From JBEBXQ01 sp040391535 (GTDB lineage: Bacteria; Bacteroidota; Bacteroidia; Cytophagales; Spirosomataceae): a stretch of 27,805 nt of DNA. Both the position numbers and the translations under genes were made by a program. The stretch is taken from assembly GCA_040391535.1 (NCBI GenBank), contig JBEBXQ010000058.1, positions 1-27,805 of the forward strand, given 5' to 3'. Below are positions 15,097 through 24,031 of the stretch, one piece after another (the first letter of the stretch is position 1; each line of letters opens with the position of its first letter). Below the pieces are notes generated by a model. That model saw nothing but the letters and a program-made list of their open reading frames with translations. It had not been told where the DNA came from and did no database searches.

Positions 15097-17613
15097 TTAT
15101 TCCTTTCCCATAAACGGGTCCGTTACACTTTCCCTGCCGGTTTCCACGTGCCCGGCATACCGTCTGATGGTAGCTGACTGATCAACCTGTATGCTGACAT
15201 CGTACCAATTGTGGCTTTTGCCCAGTTTCACTACTCCGGATGATGGGCTGCCTGCCGGTACTTTCAGGTTTAAAGGTCTGGCACCATACACATTGTCAAT
15301 AACAGAAACAGAAATTGCCTTTGTTCCGTAGTTTTCAATGTTCAATTGCAGGTCACCCTGGGGCTTACCCGCCTTGTCCAGGGAATATGCACAGGTTACC
15401 ACCATATCCTGATCCTGGCCGTCACCTGCAAACTCCCGGAAAAAACCATTAGGGCCATATACTCTCAGATGATATTTCCCGCCTTCAAAATCAGACAGGT
15501 CCCAGGTTTGCTTCAGCGTATCTCCGGCTTTGACGGCAAAATTCCAGACGCCCAGCTCTTCACCTCTGTAAGGATTAATAGCATAGATAATAAAGGGTGA
15601 ACCTGCTGACTTTCCACCAAATACCTTATTTCCGGCATGCATTGCTATTTCAAACGTTGCCTTGTCTCTGGAAAGATTTCCTTCCACATACAGCTCGTAC
15701 GGAATTGCACACGACGGCCGCGTCCCCGGCTCCTGTCGGGGCAGCAGCGTGCTGGCAGAAGTATTGCGGTTAATTTCCCCGATCTCGCTTGCCGACAATG
15801 GTTTAAAATTCGAAGGTGCATCACGGAATTGTGCTTTATGAATCGTGGTCACCAATTCATCGCGATGAACAGGTTGAGGTTTTTTGTATACGGAAGGATC
15901 ATAAGGTTGAAAAACGGAACTGATATTTCCGCAGATCGCCCTTCTCCACTCGGTTATATTGGTTTCCTTTATTTTTTTACCGGATTTATGACTTGTAAAT
16001 TCTTCGAGAAACTGAATAATAGACGTATGGTCAAAAACCTGCGAACAGACTTTGCCTCCGCGCGACCAGGGTGAAGCGATGACCAGCGGCACCCGGAAGC
16101 CAAGTCCGATAGCCCCTTCCCTTGCATTAGCTTTGGGCACCTGCGACTGGTCCTGCTCCAGCGTCACGTATTCAGCTTTTATATCAATCCCTTCCGAAAC
16201 TTTTCCGGAATCGGGCTTGAATGGATTGGGAATGGAAAACGGCGGAACATGATCATAGTAACCGTCGTTTTCATCGTAACACAAAATAAAAATTGTCTTC
16301 TTCCATACCTCCGGATTTTGCGTCAGAATATCCAGCGTTTCCGAAACGTACCAGGCACCATACCAGGGGGCAGACGGGTGATCCGAAAAATTCTGAGGAG
16401 AGGCAAGGTAGGAGACCGTCGGCAGCTTACCCTCCTTAACATCTTTACGGAACTGATAAAAAATATCACTTTTAGGAACCTGCACTCTCCTTTTTTCTCC
16501 GTTTTCCTCGTACGTAACCGTACTGAGTTTCAGATAATCAGGATCTTCCCTGTTGGACACAAATGCCCGCTTATGCAGATCACGCTCTGCCGCTGAGAAT
16601 TTTCTGAGGTTTTCTTCACTGTATTGAGCCAGATCCTGCCCGTATTTTTCCAGTAATGCCGACTGGTTATCATAAGTTTTTGAAAGCTTCACTTTTTCGT
16701 CTGCTGAGGCCGTCTCCATTTTCTCCTTCAAAACAGCCAGCTCGCTCCTGAGTTTTTCCACTTCCAGCCTGGCGTACCGGAGGTAGTCATCCGAAGATTT
16801 AACGTGGTATTGTTCGTATCTTTCAAGCGGATTGCAGCCGAAATTACTCAGCCACGAGCCCAGCCCCGGGTGGAATTGCATGATAGCCCCTACTTCATTC
16901 TGATAAAATTTCCAGGTCACACCCGCCTCCTGCATCCGCTCAGGAAAAGTCTTCCATCTGACCGGCTTATTGATCGAAAAATAGCTGTTCCTGACCACGG
17001 CCAATGAATCAATATCCTGTTTTTCACGAATCGTACCCGACCACAGATAATAGCGGTTCGGATGGGTAGGAGTCATGGATGAGCAGAAATTCTGATCACA
17101 AACCGTGAAGGCGTCAGCAAAAGCATAGTAAAACGGCAGGTCTTCGCGACCGTAATACCCAAGGGTAAGCGGCATATCTGAGTATTCCTTATGACCGGAT
17201 CTTTTTGATGTCAGCCACTTATCGTACTTCCCGCCATTGTACGCATCGACCTGCGATTCCCTCGAATGCGGCAGATCGTGCATCCAGGTTGCTTTGGTAT
17301 TCTTTATATCCAGCCTGAAAGGCGCGTACGTATCTCCTTTCTTATCCGTCTGCAACCATACTTTATTTTTATCGGGCAAAGAAATAGCACGGGGATCATT
17401 GAAGCCCCTGACCCCCTGCAGTTTTCCGTAGGCGTGATCGAAGGAACGGTTTTCCTGCATCAGAATCACCACATGCTCGGCATCCAGATAAGTCGTACCC
17501 GGATCAGGATGAATGGCCATGGCGCGCTGCACCGATTCGGGTAAAAAACCCATCATTCCTGCCCCGCCGGTCAGCAGTGCAGCCTTTTTCAAAAATGCTC
17601 TTCTTGAATCCAT
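15097..17613 (-). CDS. Phosphocholine-specific phospholipase C (Tat-exported)
   Basis: Exported phosphoesterase of 838 residues that should cleave phosphatidylcholine or sphingomyelin to a lipid and phosphocholine (PlcH/PlcN family). The start carries a textbook Tat signal, SRRAFLK at 3-9, then a hydrophobic stretch ending AMA (33). Catalytic-domain motifs: VVILMQENRSFDHAYG (48-63), SSMTPTHPNRYYLW (178-191) with T181 as the probable nucleophile, FILCYDENDGYYDHVPPF (442-459), and GFRVPLVIASPWSRGG (505-520) with FDHTS (527-531). Two carboxy-terminal beta domains of the family (about 632-740 and 745-825) follow. Residues about 275-350 form a highly charged, coiled-coil-like insertion (EVEKLRSELAVLKEKMETAS), which makes the protein longer than the roughly 690-730 residues of Pseudomonas homologues. 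It is divergent from the beta-helix gene and has its own terminator. Confidence 0.95.
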   Translation of the reverse strand: MDSRRAFLKKAALLTGGAGMMGFLPESVQRAMAIHPDPGTTYLDAEHVVILMQENRSFDHAYGKLQGVRGFNDPRAISLPDKNKVWLQTDKKGDTYAPFRLDIKNTKATWMHDLPHSRESQVDAYNGGKYDKWLTSKRSGHKEYSDMPLTLGYYGREDLPFYYAFADAFTVCDQNFCSSMTPTHPNRYYLWSGTIREKQDIDSLAVVRNSYFSINKPVRWKTFPERMQEAGVTWKFYQNEVGAIMQFHPGLGSWLSNFGCNPLERYEQYHVKSSDDYLRYARLEVEKLRSELAVLKEKMETASADEKVKLSKTYDNQSALLEKYGQDLAQYSEENLRKFSAAERDLHKRAFVSNREDPDYLKLSTVTYEENGEKRRVQVPKSDIFYQFRKDVKEGKLPTVSYLASPQNFSDHPSAPWYGAWYVSETLDILTQNPEVWKKTIFILCYDENDGYYDHVPPFSIPNPFKPDSGKVSEGIDIKAEYVTLEQDQSQVPKANAREGAIGLGFRVPLVIASPWSRGGKVCSQVFDHTSIIQFLEEFTSHKSGKKIKETNITEWRRAICGNISSVFQPYDPSVYKKPQPVHRDELVTTIHKAQFRDAPSNFKPLSASEIGEINRNTSASTLLPRQEPGTRPSCAIPYELYVEGNLSRDKATFEIAMHAGNKVFGGKSAGSPFIIYAINPYRGEELGVWNFAVKAGDTLKQTWDLSDFEGGKYHLRVYGPNGFFREFAGDGQDQDMVVTCAYSLDKAGKPQGDLQLNIENYGTKAISVSVIDNVYGARPLNLKVPAGSPSSGVVKLGKSHNWYDVSIQVDQSATIRRYAGHVETGRESVTDPFMGKE

Positions 17614-17840
17614 GTAAGCTCTTGTTTATCTATTATTTAAAAAAGCCGGTGAAGGGTAGAGTTATACTTGGGATGGAAAAGTTTTATGATAATCATTTCA
17701 ATACCTTCTTTAAAACAGAGTTCTGCAGAAAATCAACAGAAATCAATACGCAGTTGCATGCTGATCACCAAAAACCAGCAGACGATTGCACAATTAAAAT
17801 AAAATATGCAATTTGTTGACGATTTAACTATTCCTGATTC
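17614..17840. promoter_or_regulatory. Divergent intergenic region between phospholipase C and beta-helix genes
   Basis: 227 bases between two genes transcribed away from each other, so it must contain both promoters. It is AT-rich. I find no exact TAnnTTTG box on either strand; short overlapping frames here (17577-17819 plus, 17733-17960 minus) have no protein character. Confidence 0.5.
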
Positions 17841-19499
17841 ATGAAATTTATTTTTCTCGCCTTTCTGGCCTTCTGGTCTTATCATATCCGTGTCGGTGCA
17901 CAAAATAACCACTCCGCAAATCATCAGGTCAGCATTACCACACAGCCTGCCGCTACACAAGTACAGCTAACCTCTGACGGACTGATACAGGTGAACGTTC
18001 ATCCGGAAGATCTGCAAAAATGGCAGCAGGCCGGCTATGTCCAGTACAGTCAGCTGGGTGCAAAAGGGGATGGAAAAACAGATGATATACAGGCTATTGT
18101 TGCTACCCACGCCATAGCCAACGCTAACCATTTAAAAGTAAAAGCAGACCCTGATGCCACCTATTACATTGGAGGTACCGCACGTACGGCCTACATCCGG
18201 ACAGATACTGATTTCGGAAATGCGCATTTTATCATCGATGACACCAATGTCGAAAAACGTACCATGTCTGTTTTCTCGGTAGTATCCGATCATCAGCCGA
18301 TACCTTTGGAAGGCATCACCAAACTGAAGCGTAACCAGGCTCGTATCAAGGCGCAGTTACCCGGACCGAGCATTATTTCGGTAACGAACAAGAACGTACG
18401 TCATTACATCCGTTACGGATTGAATCAGGATAACGGTTCGGCTCAAACTGATTTATTTGTGGCAGATGCAAAAGGTAATGTAGACCAGAACGCTCCCATT
18501 ATCTGGGATTTTGATCAGATTACGGAAATTACTGCCCTGCCCATCGACCAGACTCCCCTGCATCTCAAAGGCGGGCGATTCACCACCATTGCGAACCGTG
18601 ATGAGTCGAAGTACAATTATTACAGCCGTAACATCGACATCAGACGCTCGCATGTAACAGTTGACAGCCTGCAGCATTTTATAACAGGCGAAGGTGAACA
18701 GGGTGCCCCATATGCGGGATTTCTGAACATTAATAATTGTGCTTATGTGACCGTCAAAAACACTGTGCTGACCGGCCATAAAACCTACCAGACGATTGGT
18801 TCGGCAGGTAAACCGGTCTCGATGGGGAGCTATGATTTATCCATAAACCGGGCATTGAATATTTCCATTATCAACAGCAGCCAGTCGAACGACATCCGCG
18901 ACCGTACTTATTGGGGTATTTTAGGGTCTAATTATTGCAAAAACCTCCTGTACGACAATTGTACCTTTTCGCGCTTTGATGCCCATAAAGGAGTCGCCAA
19001 TGCCACCATCCGTAATTCCCGGTTAGGACACATGGGTATTAATGCTATTGGGAGCGGTAAACTGATCGTTGAGAATACGACCATCTACGGACGAAGCCTT
19101 GTCAATCTTCGCTCCGACTACGGGAGTACATGGCAAGGGGAATTTATCATCCGGAACTGCATTTTAGAACCGCCTGCTGAAAATAAAACAGAAAGCATCG
19201 CCCTGATCAATGGCTCTTACAGCGGTGAGCATGATTTTGGGTATGTCTGCTATATGCCCGAACGTATCACCATCGAAAACCTGCAGATAAGAGATGCCAA
19301 CCACTCCGACTCGTACAAAGGTGCCGTGGTGTTTTCGAACTTCAATTCCCGGATGAAAGATGCCTCTTTTCAGGAAAAGTTTCCCTACGTCAAAACTAAA
19401 GAAGTGATCCTTCATAACATCACCTCCGCAAGCAATAACCCCATTCAGATAAGTACCAATGAATATATGTTTAGAAGCGTTAAAATAAAACATAAATGA
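17841..19499 (+). CDS. Secreted right-handed parallel beta-helix protein (pectate lyase superfamily type)
   Basis: Exported protein of 552 residues. A Sec signal peptide ends at VGA-Q (about 1-20). After a short linker comes the entry motif of Pectate_lyase_3/tailspike-type beta-helices, VQYSQLGAKGDGKTDDIQAI (67-86). The rest is rich in short beta-strand turns with Asn and Ile/Val (for example VTVKNTVLTGHK, LNISIINSSQS, NLLYDNCTFSRFD, ATIRNSRLGHM), typical of stacked helix coils. I see no definite catalytic signature of a polygalacturonase or lyase, so a polysaccharide-binding or -cleaving role is an inference from the fold. A hairpin at 19649-19689 and a 346-base gap separate it from the nucleoside hydrolase gene. 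Confidence 0.85.
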   Translation: MKFIFLAFLAFWSYHIRVGAQNNHSANHQVSITTQPAATQVQLTSDGLIQVNVHPEDLQKWQQAGYVQYSQLGAKGDGKTDDIQAIVATHAIANANHLKVKADPDATYYIGGTARTAYIRTDTDFGNAHFIIDDTNVEKRTMSVFSVVSDHQPIPLEGITKLKRNQARIKAQLPGPSIISVTNKNVRHYIRYGLNQDNGSAQTDLFVADAKGNVDQNAPIIWDFDQITEITALPIDQTPLHLKGGRFTTIANRDESKYNYYSRNIDIRRSHVTVDSLQHFITGEGEQGAPYAGFLNINNCAYVTVKNTVLTGHKTYQTIGSAGKPVSMGSYDLSINRALNISIINSSQSNDIRDRTYWGILGSNYCKNLLYDNCTFSRFDAHKGVANATIRNSRLGHMGINAIGSGKLIVENTTIYGRSLVNLRSDYGSTWQGEFIIRNCILEPPAENKTESIALINGSYSGEHDFGYVCYMPERITIENLQIRDANHSDSYKGAVVFSNFNSRMKDASFQEKFPYVKTKEVILHNITSASNNPIQISTNEYMFRSVKIKHK

Positions 19500-19845
19500 T
19501 GATTGGGTAACCGCGGGTTCAGAAACAAAAGACAGAAGCCATCCCTGATCTAATTCAGCTACTGTGATTTGCGATCCTGCAGATCACTCACAAGGGCAAT
19601 GTAAATTCCCATGATAGTATCTGCTACTAATTTATAACAGAAAATATCAAAATGGGTTTGAGTTTATGAAACAGGCTCAGGCCCATTTTATAATATATTT
19701 TCAATAATCTTAATTAATCCTACCATGACAAATCCGATTAAGATTGCCGGTAAGTAGAAATAAACCATTCATGATTTATCTCAATACCAGGGTATCTTTT
19801 ACAGGAGACTATTGTGAATCATATTAAAATTATAAATGATTATTT
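19500..19845. other. 346-base gap between beta-helix and nucleoside hydrolase genes
   Basis: AT-rich, without coding potential. It contains the hairpin at 19649-19689. A near-match to a Bacteroidota -7 box (TATCTTTT, 19793-19800) lies 46 bases before the nucleoside hydrolase start, without a clear -33 partner. Confidence 0.4.
19649..19689. terminator. Long hairpin after the beta-helix gene
   Basis: AAAATGGGTTTGAG (19649-19662) pairs with CTCAGGCCCATTTT (19676-19689): 14 positions, two of them G-U wobbles, with a 13-base loop. The A-rich left flank and T-rich right arm make it able to act as a terminator in both directions. Confidence 0.65.
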
Positions 19846-20808
19846 ATGAGTATTTTTTCACTTTTCAGATTAGCATTACTTTTCATTCTCCTCTTTAACG
19901 GCATTCCCCTTTTGGGTCAGCCACGCATTATATTCGATACTGACATTGGGTCTGACTGTGATGACGCGGGAGCAATGGCAGTTTTACATAAATTAGCCGA
20001 CAAAGGGGAAATTGATCTGCTGGGAGTGATTTTCAGCTCTAATGCCAATGTGCATGGTGCAGCAGTCTGTCAGATTATTAACGGATATTACGGGCGCCCC
20101 TCGCTGCCAACAGGCCAATACCGTGGAACCGCACGCATTGGCGATAAACGTGATGGTTATCTAAGCTATCTTGCCACAACTCCGGATCACAACACTCACA
20201 GCCAACCTGATTCGTTGTCAGAATTAGTGGCCGCTTATAAAAAACTTCTGGCCGAGCAACCTGATGCCAGTACTACCATCATAACGGTTGGGCATCCTGT
20301 CGGATTATTTTACCTGATCAATGATAAAGAAGGCATGAAACTAGTCAAAGAGAAAGTAATTAGCTGGATTGCCATGACACATACGGATACAATCCCGCAG
20401 AACGACTGGAATTTCGGTAAAAACGGAACTGCCCTATACCTTTCCGGACTCCTAAAAGCTTGGCCAAGCAAGGTGTATTTTAGTGGTGCAGGCAAAAAAG
20501 TGATCACGGGAAATAAAAAACTACAGCATACTCCCCTTCATAATCCTGTAAGAATTTCGTATGAGCGCTGGGGAAACAACGCTTTAAAAAACGGTCGGTC
20601 AAGCTGGGATCAAATCGCTGTGCTTTTTGCTGCAAGGCCTTCCTTTTTTGATGTAGAAAAAGGTCTATTGACTCAAAATGATCAGCTAGAGACAAGTTGG
20701 AGTACACAAAGTAACCATGACAGACACTATAAAATAACTCCCAATATCCCCGTTCCGCAGCTGGAATCCATCATTGAGGATTTAATGAGTGAAGCTCCCG
20801 TCAAATAA
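19846..20808 (+). CDS. Secreted nucleoside hydrolase-like protein
   Basis: Protein of 320 residues with a Sec signal peptide (about 1-25, ending LLGQ). The mature part opens with PRIIFDTDIGSDCDDAGAMA (26-45), the calcium-binding aspartate cluster of the inosine-uridine nucleoside hydrolase fold, in the DxDxGSDxDDAGA variant used by secreted relatives. Other family traits are the beta-strand TIITVGHPVGLFYLI and the segment WNFGKNGTALYLSGL. Enzymes of this fold release the base from a ribonucleoside. The export signal indicates a periplasmic or outer scavenging role. The position near a phospholipase C and a beta-helix protein fits a nutrient-release theme, but that is only inference. Its stop codon lies within a strong hairpin. 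Confidence 0.9.
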   Translation: MSIFSLFRLALLFILLFNGIPLLGQPRIIFDTDIGSDCDDAGAMAVLHKLADKGEIDLLGVIFSSNANVHGAAVCQIINGYYGRPSLPTGQYRGTARIGDKRDGYLSYLATTPDHNTHSQPDSLSELVAAYKKLLAEQPDASTTIITVGHPVGLFYLINDKEGMKLVKEKVISWIAMTHTDTIPQNDWNFGKNGTALYLSGLLKAWPSKVYFSGAGKKVITGNKKLQHTPLHNPVRISYERWGNNALKNGRSSWDQIAVLFAARPSFFDVEKGLLTQNDQLETSWSTQSNHDRHYKITPNIPVPQLESIIEDLMSEAPVK

Positions 20809-20830
20809 CAGACAGGGCTTCACTCATTGG
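20782..20830. terminator. Strong hairpin overlapping the stop codon of the nucleoside hydrolase gene
   Basis: AATGAGTGAAGC (20784-20795) and GCTTCACTCATT (20817-20828) are perfect 12-bp complements, extendable by a T-G and a C-G pair. The stop codon (20806-20808) is in the loop, so the left arm is coding. No T run follows. Confidence 0.6.
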
Positions 20831-20858
20831 AGAGAAAAGTGAATTGCAACGTAAGAAA

Positions 20859-20888
20859 GCCCCCATCCCCAATCTTCGTGATGAGGGC
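20859..20888. terminator. GC-rich hairpin in the convergent gap
   Basis: GCCCCCATC / GATGAGGGC form a 9-position stem with a single mismatch and a 12-base loop. It is a candidate terminator for either converging gene, although no T run follows. Confidence 0.4.
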
Positions 20889-20905
20889 CCTTCTCCGAAC
20901 TTTAT

Positions 20906-20952
20906 ATCGTGGAAAAAGTGAGAATAAATCATCAGCTCTTTTCTTCCACGAT
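20906..20952. terminator. Hairpin in the convergent gap, possibly bidirectional terminator
   Basis: ATCGTGGAA / TTCCACGAT, perfect 9 bp, with a 29-base loop whose ends can partly pair further (AAAAGTGAG with CTCTTTT). Confidence 0.4.
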
Positions 20953-21150
20953 TAGCATCTACAGCCTAGTTAAGTAACAGAAAAACCTTACAGAGCATTG
21001 TTGGCAGACATTTACATTTTCCCATAAAAGTATGATTTTCAACACTTTCCCAACCCTTACATCCTGCGCTTTTGGTGCAGGGCAGATTGGGCGAAAATCA
21101 TTTACTGCCAGCCCTGAAAATATCCAGAATACAGGTAAGCTATGCTATGC

Positions 21151-22413
21151 TTAATCAAATAACATAGAAGCAATGATCAGCGTGATAAAGATGTTAAAGG
21201 TCTGTGCGATCAAAAAGGCGTACAGTGGTTTACGGTTGTCAGCATTGATTAAGTCGGCCAGTCTTGTTTCGAGCCCGATGCTCGTAAAAGCAAGCGCGAA
21301 CCATAAACCCTGTAAACTTTTCAGGCTTCCCTTTACACTGTCAATAGCGGCCGGGGTCAACGCAAATGAAAATAGTAAAGAGGCAGCCATAAATCCCAGG
21401 ATAAACTTAGGAAAACGCTCCCAAATCAATGACACCGATGGTTTGGTTTGCTGTACAGTCTCCGAATTGTTTTTTGTAATGGTCCAGTAAACACTAATTG
21501 CAAAGGCAGCAATACCTAAAAGTACATTCTGCGAAAATTTAACAATACTACTGATCTTCAACGCTTCCTCCCCTGCTAATGTCCCGGCGGCAACCACTGC
21601 CCCGCTGGTATCAATGGACCCTCCCAGCCATGCGCCCGTTACCTGTGGGGATAAACCAAGGTAATCGGCGGCATAGGGCATCAGAAGCATCATCGGGATA
21701 GCGGTAATCAAAACCAGCGATATCACGTAAGATAATTTTTTACTGTCACCATCAATAGCACCTGATGTTGCAATTGCGGCTGAAACTCCGCAGATCGATA
21801 CCGCAGACGAAAGCATCATGGTCAGCTCATCATCCACCTTTAATTTCTTACACACCCAAAAGGCAAAATACCAAACAGACAATACAACTACCAACGCCTG
21901 AATCAAACCCAGAGATCCGGCTTTCAGTACATCTCCGAAAATGACATTTGTACCAAGCAGCACAAGGCCAATCTTCACGAACAGCTCAGTGGATAAGGAA
22001 TCGCGCAGCCAGGAAGGAATTTTAAAGAGGTTACCAATCAAAAGCCCTATCACCAGGCTGAAAATAACGGCTTCAAGATTCAGATCCTTAAGTGTCTTAT
22101 TTCCGGCAAGCAGGAGTGCTCCGGATGTCAATACAAATACAACCGGAAATCCAAGGAATATAGCCCTTAACGACCTTCCCGTCAGAAGTATGCCTCCAAT
22201 AGCAAAGAGATATGTGAAAATGAACTGTTTTAAAATAATCGTAAGGTTCTGCTGATTGAAAACTTTTCCAAAAAGATCACCTCCGGTTTTCCATTCGAAT
22301 GAAGGTGCGGGAATTACCAGTCCTGACAGAGAAATAATAATGATAACAAGGCCAATCATAACGACAGTCCAATCTTCAGTCCAACTTAGTTTAGGTTTAC
22401 CAGGGAAAGCCAT
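21151..22413 (-). CDS. YeiH-type membrane transporter (putative sulfate exporter family)
   Basis: Integral inner-membrane protein of 420 residues with about ten or eleven hydrophobic helices. It belongs to the conserved family of E. coli YeiH. The diagnostic segments are LSSAVSICGVSAAIATSG (201-218) and GAWLGGSIDTSGAVVAAG (260-277), followed by VKFSQNVLLG (291-300). E. coli YeiH is near 350 residues; the extra length is an amino-terminal extension with an additional helix (17-35) and a longer hydrophilic loop at about 312-330. Members are annotated as putative sulfate exporters, but the substrate is poorly established. It is the last minus-strand gene of the right-hand block. The 136-base upstream gap and a promoter-like box suggest it is transcribed on its own. 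Confidence 0.9.
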   Translation of the reverse strand: MAFPGKPKLSWTEDWTVVMIGLVIIIISLSGLVIPAPSFEWKTGGDLFGKVFNQQNLTIILKQFIFTYLFAIGGILLTGRSLRAIFLGFPVVFVLTSGALLLAGNKTLKDLNLEAVIFSLVIGLLIGNLFKIPSWLRDSLSTELFVKIGLVLLGTNVIFGDVLKAGSLGLIQALVVVLSVWYFAFWVCKKLKVDDELTMMLSSAVSICGVSAAIATSGAIDGDSKKLSYVISLVLITAIPMMLLMPYAADYLGLSPQVTGAWLGGSIDTSGAVVAAGTLAGEEALKISSIVKFSQNVLLGIAAFAISVYWTITKNNSETVQQTKPSVSLIWERFPKFILGFMAASLLFSFALTPAAIDSVKGSLKSLQGLWFALAFTSIGLETRLADLINADNRKPLYAFLIAQTFNIFITLIIASMLFD

Positions 22414-22496
22414 TTCGGTTAAATAACAGGTTTAAGGATAAAAGATATAAAAACTTCAAAATTGTTAATTTGTGATATGTACAGATGACTATATCG

Positions 22497-22504
22497 CAAA
22501 TATA
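22497..22504 (-). promoter_or_regulatory. Candidate Bacteroidota -7 promoter box for the YeiH-type gene
   Basis: On the minus strand this reads TATATTTG, an exact match to the Bacteroidota consensus TAnnTTTG, about 84 bases before the ATG. A convincing -33 TTG at the usual spacing is not seen. Confidence 0.3.
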
Positions 22505-22549
22505 AAAATACCTCCTGATTTTCCTGTTACTAAAAGAAAATATGAACTA

Positions 22550-22912
22550 TTAAAAGATGGGACTGATTCTTAACTGTAATTGTCTGCCTGTTGCTGCATC
22601 GATCGCATAGGCTTGCCGCTTGGCCGATGTGGTATACATTACCCCGTCTACAATAATCGGATTAGACTGGCTGCCCGACGGTTGGGCATCTTTTGGAAGA
22701 TCATTAACCGCAAAAGACCAGGCCGGTTTCAGCTGACTGACATTGGAAGTATTGATCTGGTCCAGAGGCGAATAGCTGGAGCTGCCTTCATCTGCTTTGT
22801 ATACAGACCAGGTCCTGTCATTGTTGCGGTTGGAACCGCAGGCCGTCATCAGCGTAATAAGCCCTACGGAGATCAGGTATTTCAGGTTGTTTTTCAGGCT
22901 TCCTCTTTTCAT
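22550..22912 (-). pseudogene. Amino-terminal stump of a PQQ-dependent (quinoprotein) dehydrogenase
   Basis: 120 residues that match only the beginning of an exported quinoprotein dehydrogenase of roughly 600-700 residues. A lipoprotein signal (LISVGLITLMTAC, Cys25) is followed by the family opening: WSVYKADEGSSSYSPLDQIN, LKPAWSFAVND, then SNPIIVDGVMYTTSAKRQAY and AIDAATGRQL. Here intact proteins continue with a tryptophan and the rest of the propeller; instead the frame runs into QLRISPIF and stops. The remaining propeller blades and the PQQ site are absent, and the following 136 bases up to the transporter gene hold no remnant, so a deletion removed the 3' part. It starts 33 bases after the alpha/beta hydrolase stop and may still be transcribed, but cannot be an active dehydrogenase. 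Confidence 0.8.
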
Positions 22913-22945
22913 ATATACATAGAAATTGAGACTTTACATTTCATA

Positions 22946-24031
22946 CTATTTGTCCAGACCTTTTTCGTGCAACCATTCCGACATAAGGTCTGCTATTTCA
23001 ATGTTGTTCAGGTCTGAAAATGGGAAGTGGGTATTGCCCATAATTCCGGTTTCAGGCAGGTGTACAACCGTCACATCACCGCCATACCGGTTTACGGCAT
23101 CCCGCCATAGCCGTGCCATTTCCAGCCGTGCCCGCCAGCCGTCTGCCCCCGGATTGGGATCGGGTTTTGCAGGTATATAGTCTCCGTAGTAAATGATGAC
23201 AGGAATCTTTGTAAGCTTTAAAAATGCCTCTTTTGTAATCCCGACAGCATCAAGCGGTCCTGCCGAACTCGCTATGGGTTCAGGCACTTCTCCTTCAGGA
23301 AACACAAAACCGCTTCCAGGCTCATAGGATACAATCGCTTTCACATTCTGATTTTGAATAGCCGAAAGCCAGCCCATACCCCCGGAATGGGAATGTGTCA
23401 CCAGAATTGCCGGACCGGTTTTCGTGAACAGTGCCGAAGCAGCATCTACATTAACATCGATATCTATGGGTCCGATACTGGGTGTCATGGAGCGAAAATA
23501 CTGGTTCAGCGTTTCGGAATCTTTTGAGAATTGTACGCCCGGGAAATAATCCGGCCATATACCGATCCGGAATGTGCCGAACCAGTTCTGCTCATCCGGA
23601 ACAGGCGTTACTGTTGTTTCCACCGTGCTCCGTCCGGCATTTCCACGCCTGGGCTGGTTCATCAGGTACACTCCGAAACCCCGCCTCAGAAAAATATTCT
23701 GAAATCCTTCCCGCCCGTCGGGAGTGGTCTCCCAGGTTTTGGAAAACTGGCCGATGCCATGCCAGAACACAAGAGGCAGTTTTTTAGCGTTTACCGGTAT
23801 CTGGTAGAATAACCAGGCATGGTCTCCATGAAAGGTCTGCCCCTCCGGAGTCCGTTTAACCGGGTCATAAGTACCCGGATTTGTAATGACGGTACCGCCT
23901 ACCGCAAAACTACCCTGATCTTCGATCATCAAGGGCTCCTTCTTTTTTGAAGTCTGAGCGTATGCACCATCCGATGTTATCACCGACAGCACAAACACGA
24001 AAAACATTATTTTTTTCATACTGTAGCTCAT
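22946..24031 (-). CDS. Exported alpha/beta hydrolase (esterase-like)
   Basis: Hydrolase of 361 residues with a Sec signal peptide ending AYA-Q (about 25). LPLVFWHGIGQFSKTW (85-100) has the oxyanion-hole HG. The nucleophile elbow is ILVTHSHSGGMGW (209-221); S214 aligns with the serine of GHSxG, with Thr and Ser replacing the flanking glycines. H335 in GNTHFPF is the likely catalytic histidine, and D284 or E237 the acid. The start at 24031 overlaps the cupin stop by 4 bases (ATGA), indicating translational coupling. An ATG at residue 5 (24019) gives a slightly better signal peptide and is the alternative start. Substrate unknown; a small ester or lactone is likely from the context. Confidence 0.88.
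   Translation of the reverse strand: MSYSMKKIMFFVFVLSVITSDGAYAQTSKKKEPLMIEDQGSFAVGGTVITNPGTYDPVKRTPEGQTFHGDHAWLFYQIPVNAKKLPLVFWHGIGQFSKTWETTPDGREGFQNIFLRRGFGVYLMNQPRRGNAGRSTVETTVTPVPDEQNWFGTFRIGIWPDYFPGVQFSKDSETLNQYFRSMTPSIGPIDIDVNVDAASALFTKTGPAILVTHSHSGGMGWLSAIQNQNVKAIVSYEPGSGFVFPEGEVPEPIASSAGPLDAVGITKEAFLKLTKIPVIIYYGDYIPAKPDPNPGADGWRARLEMARLWRDAVNRYGGDVTVVHLPETGIMGNTHFPFSDLNNIEIADLMSEWLHEKGLDK

Larger units (their letters stand above)
20809..21150. other. 342-base gap between convergent genes, rich in hairpins
   Basis: Separates the plus-strand nucleoside hydrolase from the minus-strand transporter. After the stop-codon hairpin come GCCCCCATC (20859-20867) with GATGAGGGC (20880-20888), one mismatch, and ATCGTGGAA (20906-20914) with TTCCACGAT (20944-20952), perfect. 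Nothing coding is seen. Confidence 0.55.

Noticed and set aside
15637..16074. 145-codon plus-strand frame inside the phospholipase gene
   Set aside because: Antisense shadow of a clear, motif-rich coding sequence; basic and Arg/Phe-rich composition typical of antisense frames.
17577..17960. Short overlapping frames in the divergent gap (17577-17819 plus, 17733-17960 minus)
   Set aside because: They overlap the starts of two well-supported genes and the shared promoter region, and their translations look random.
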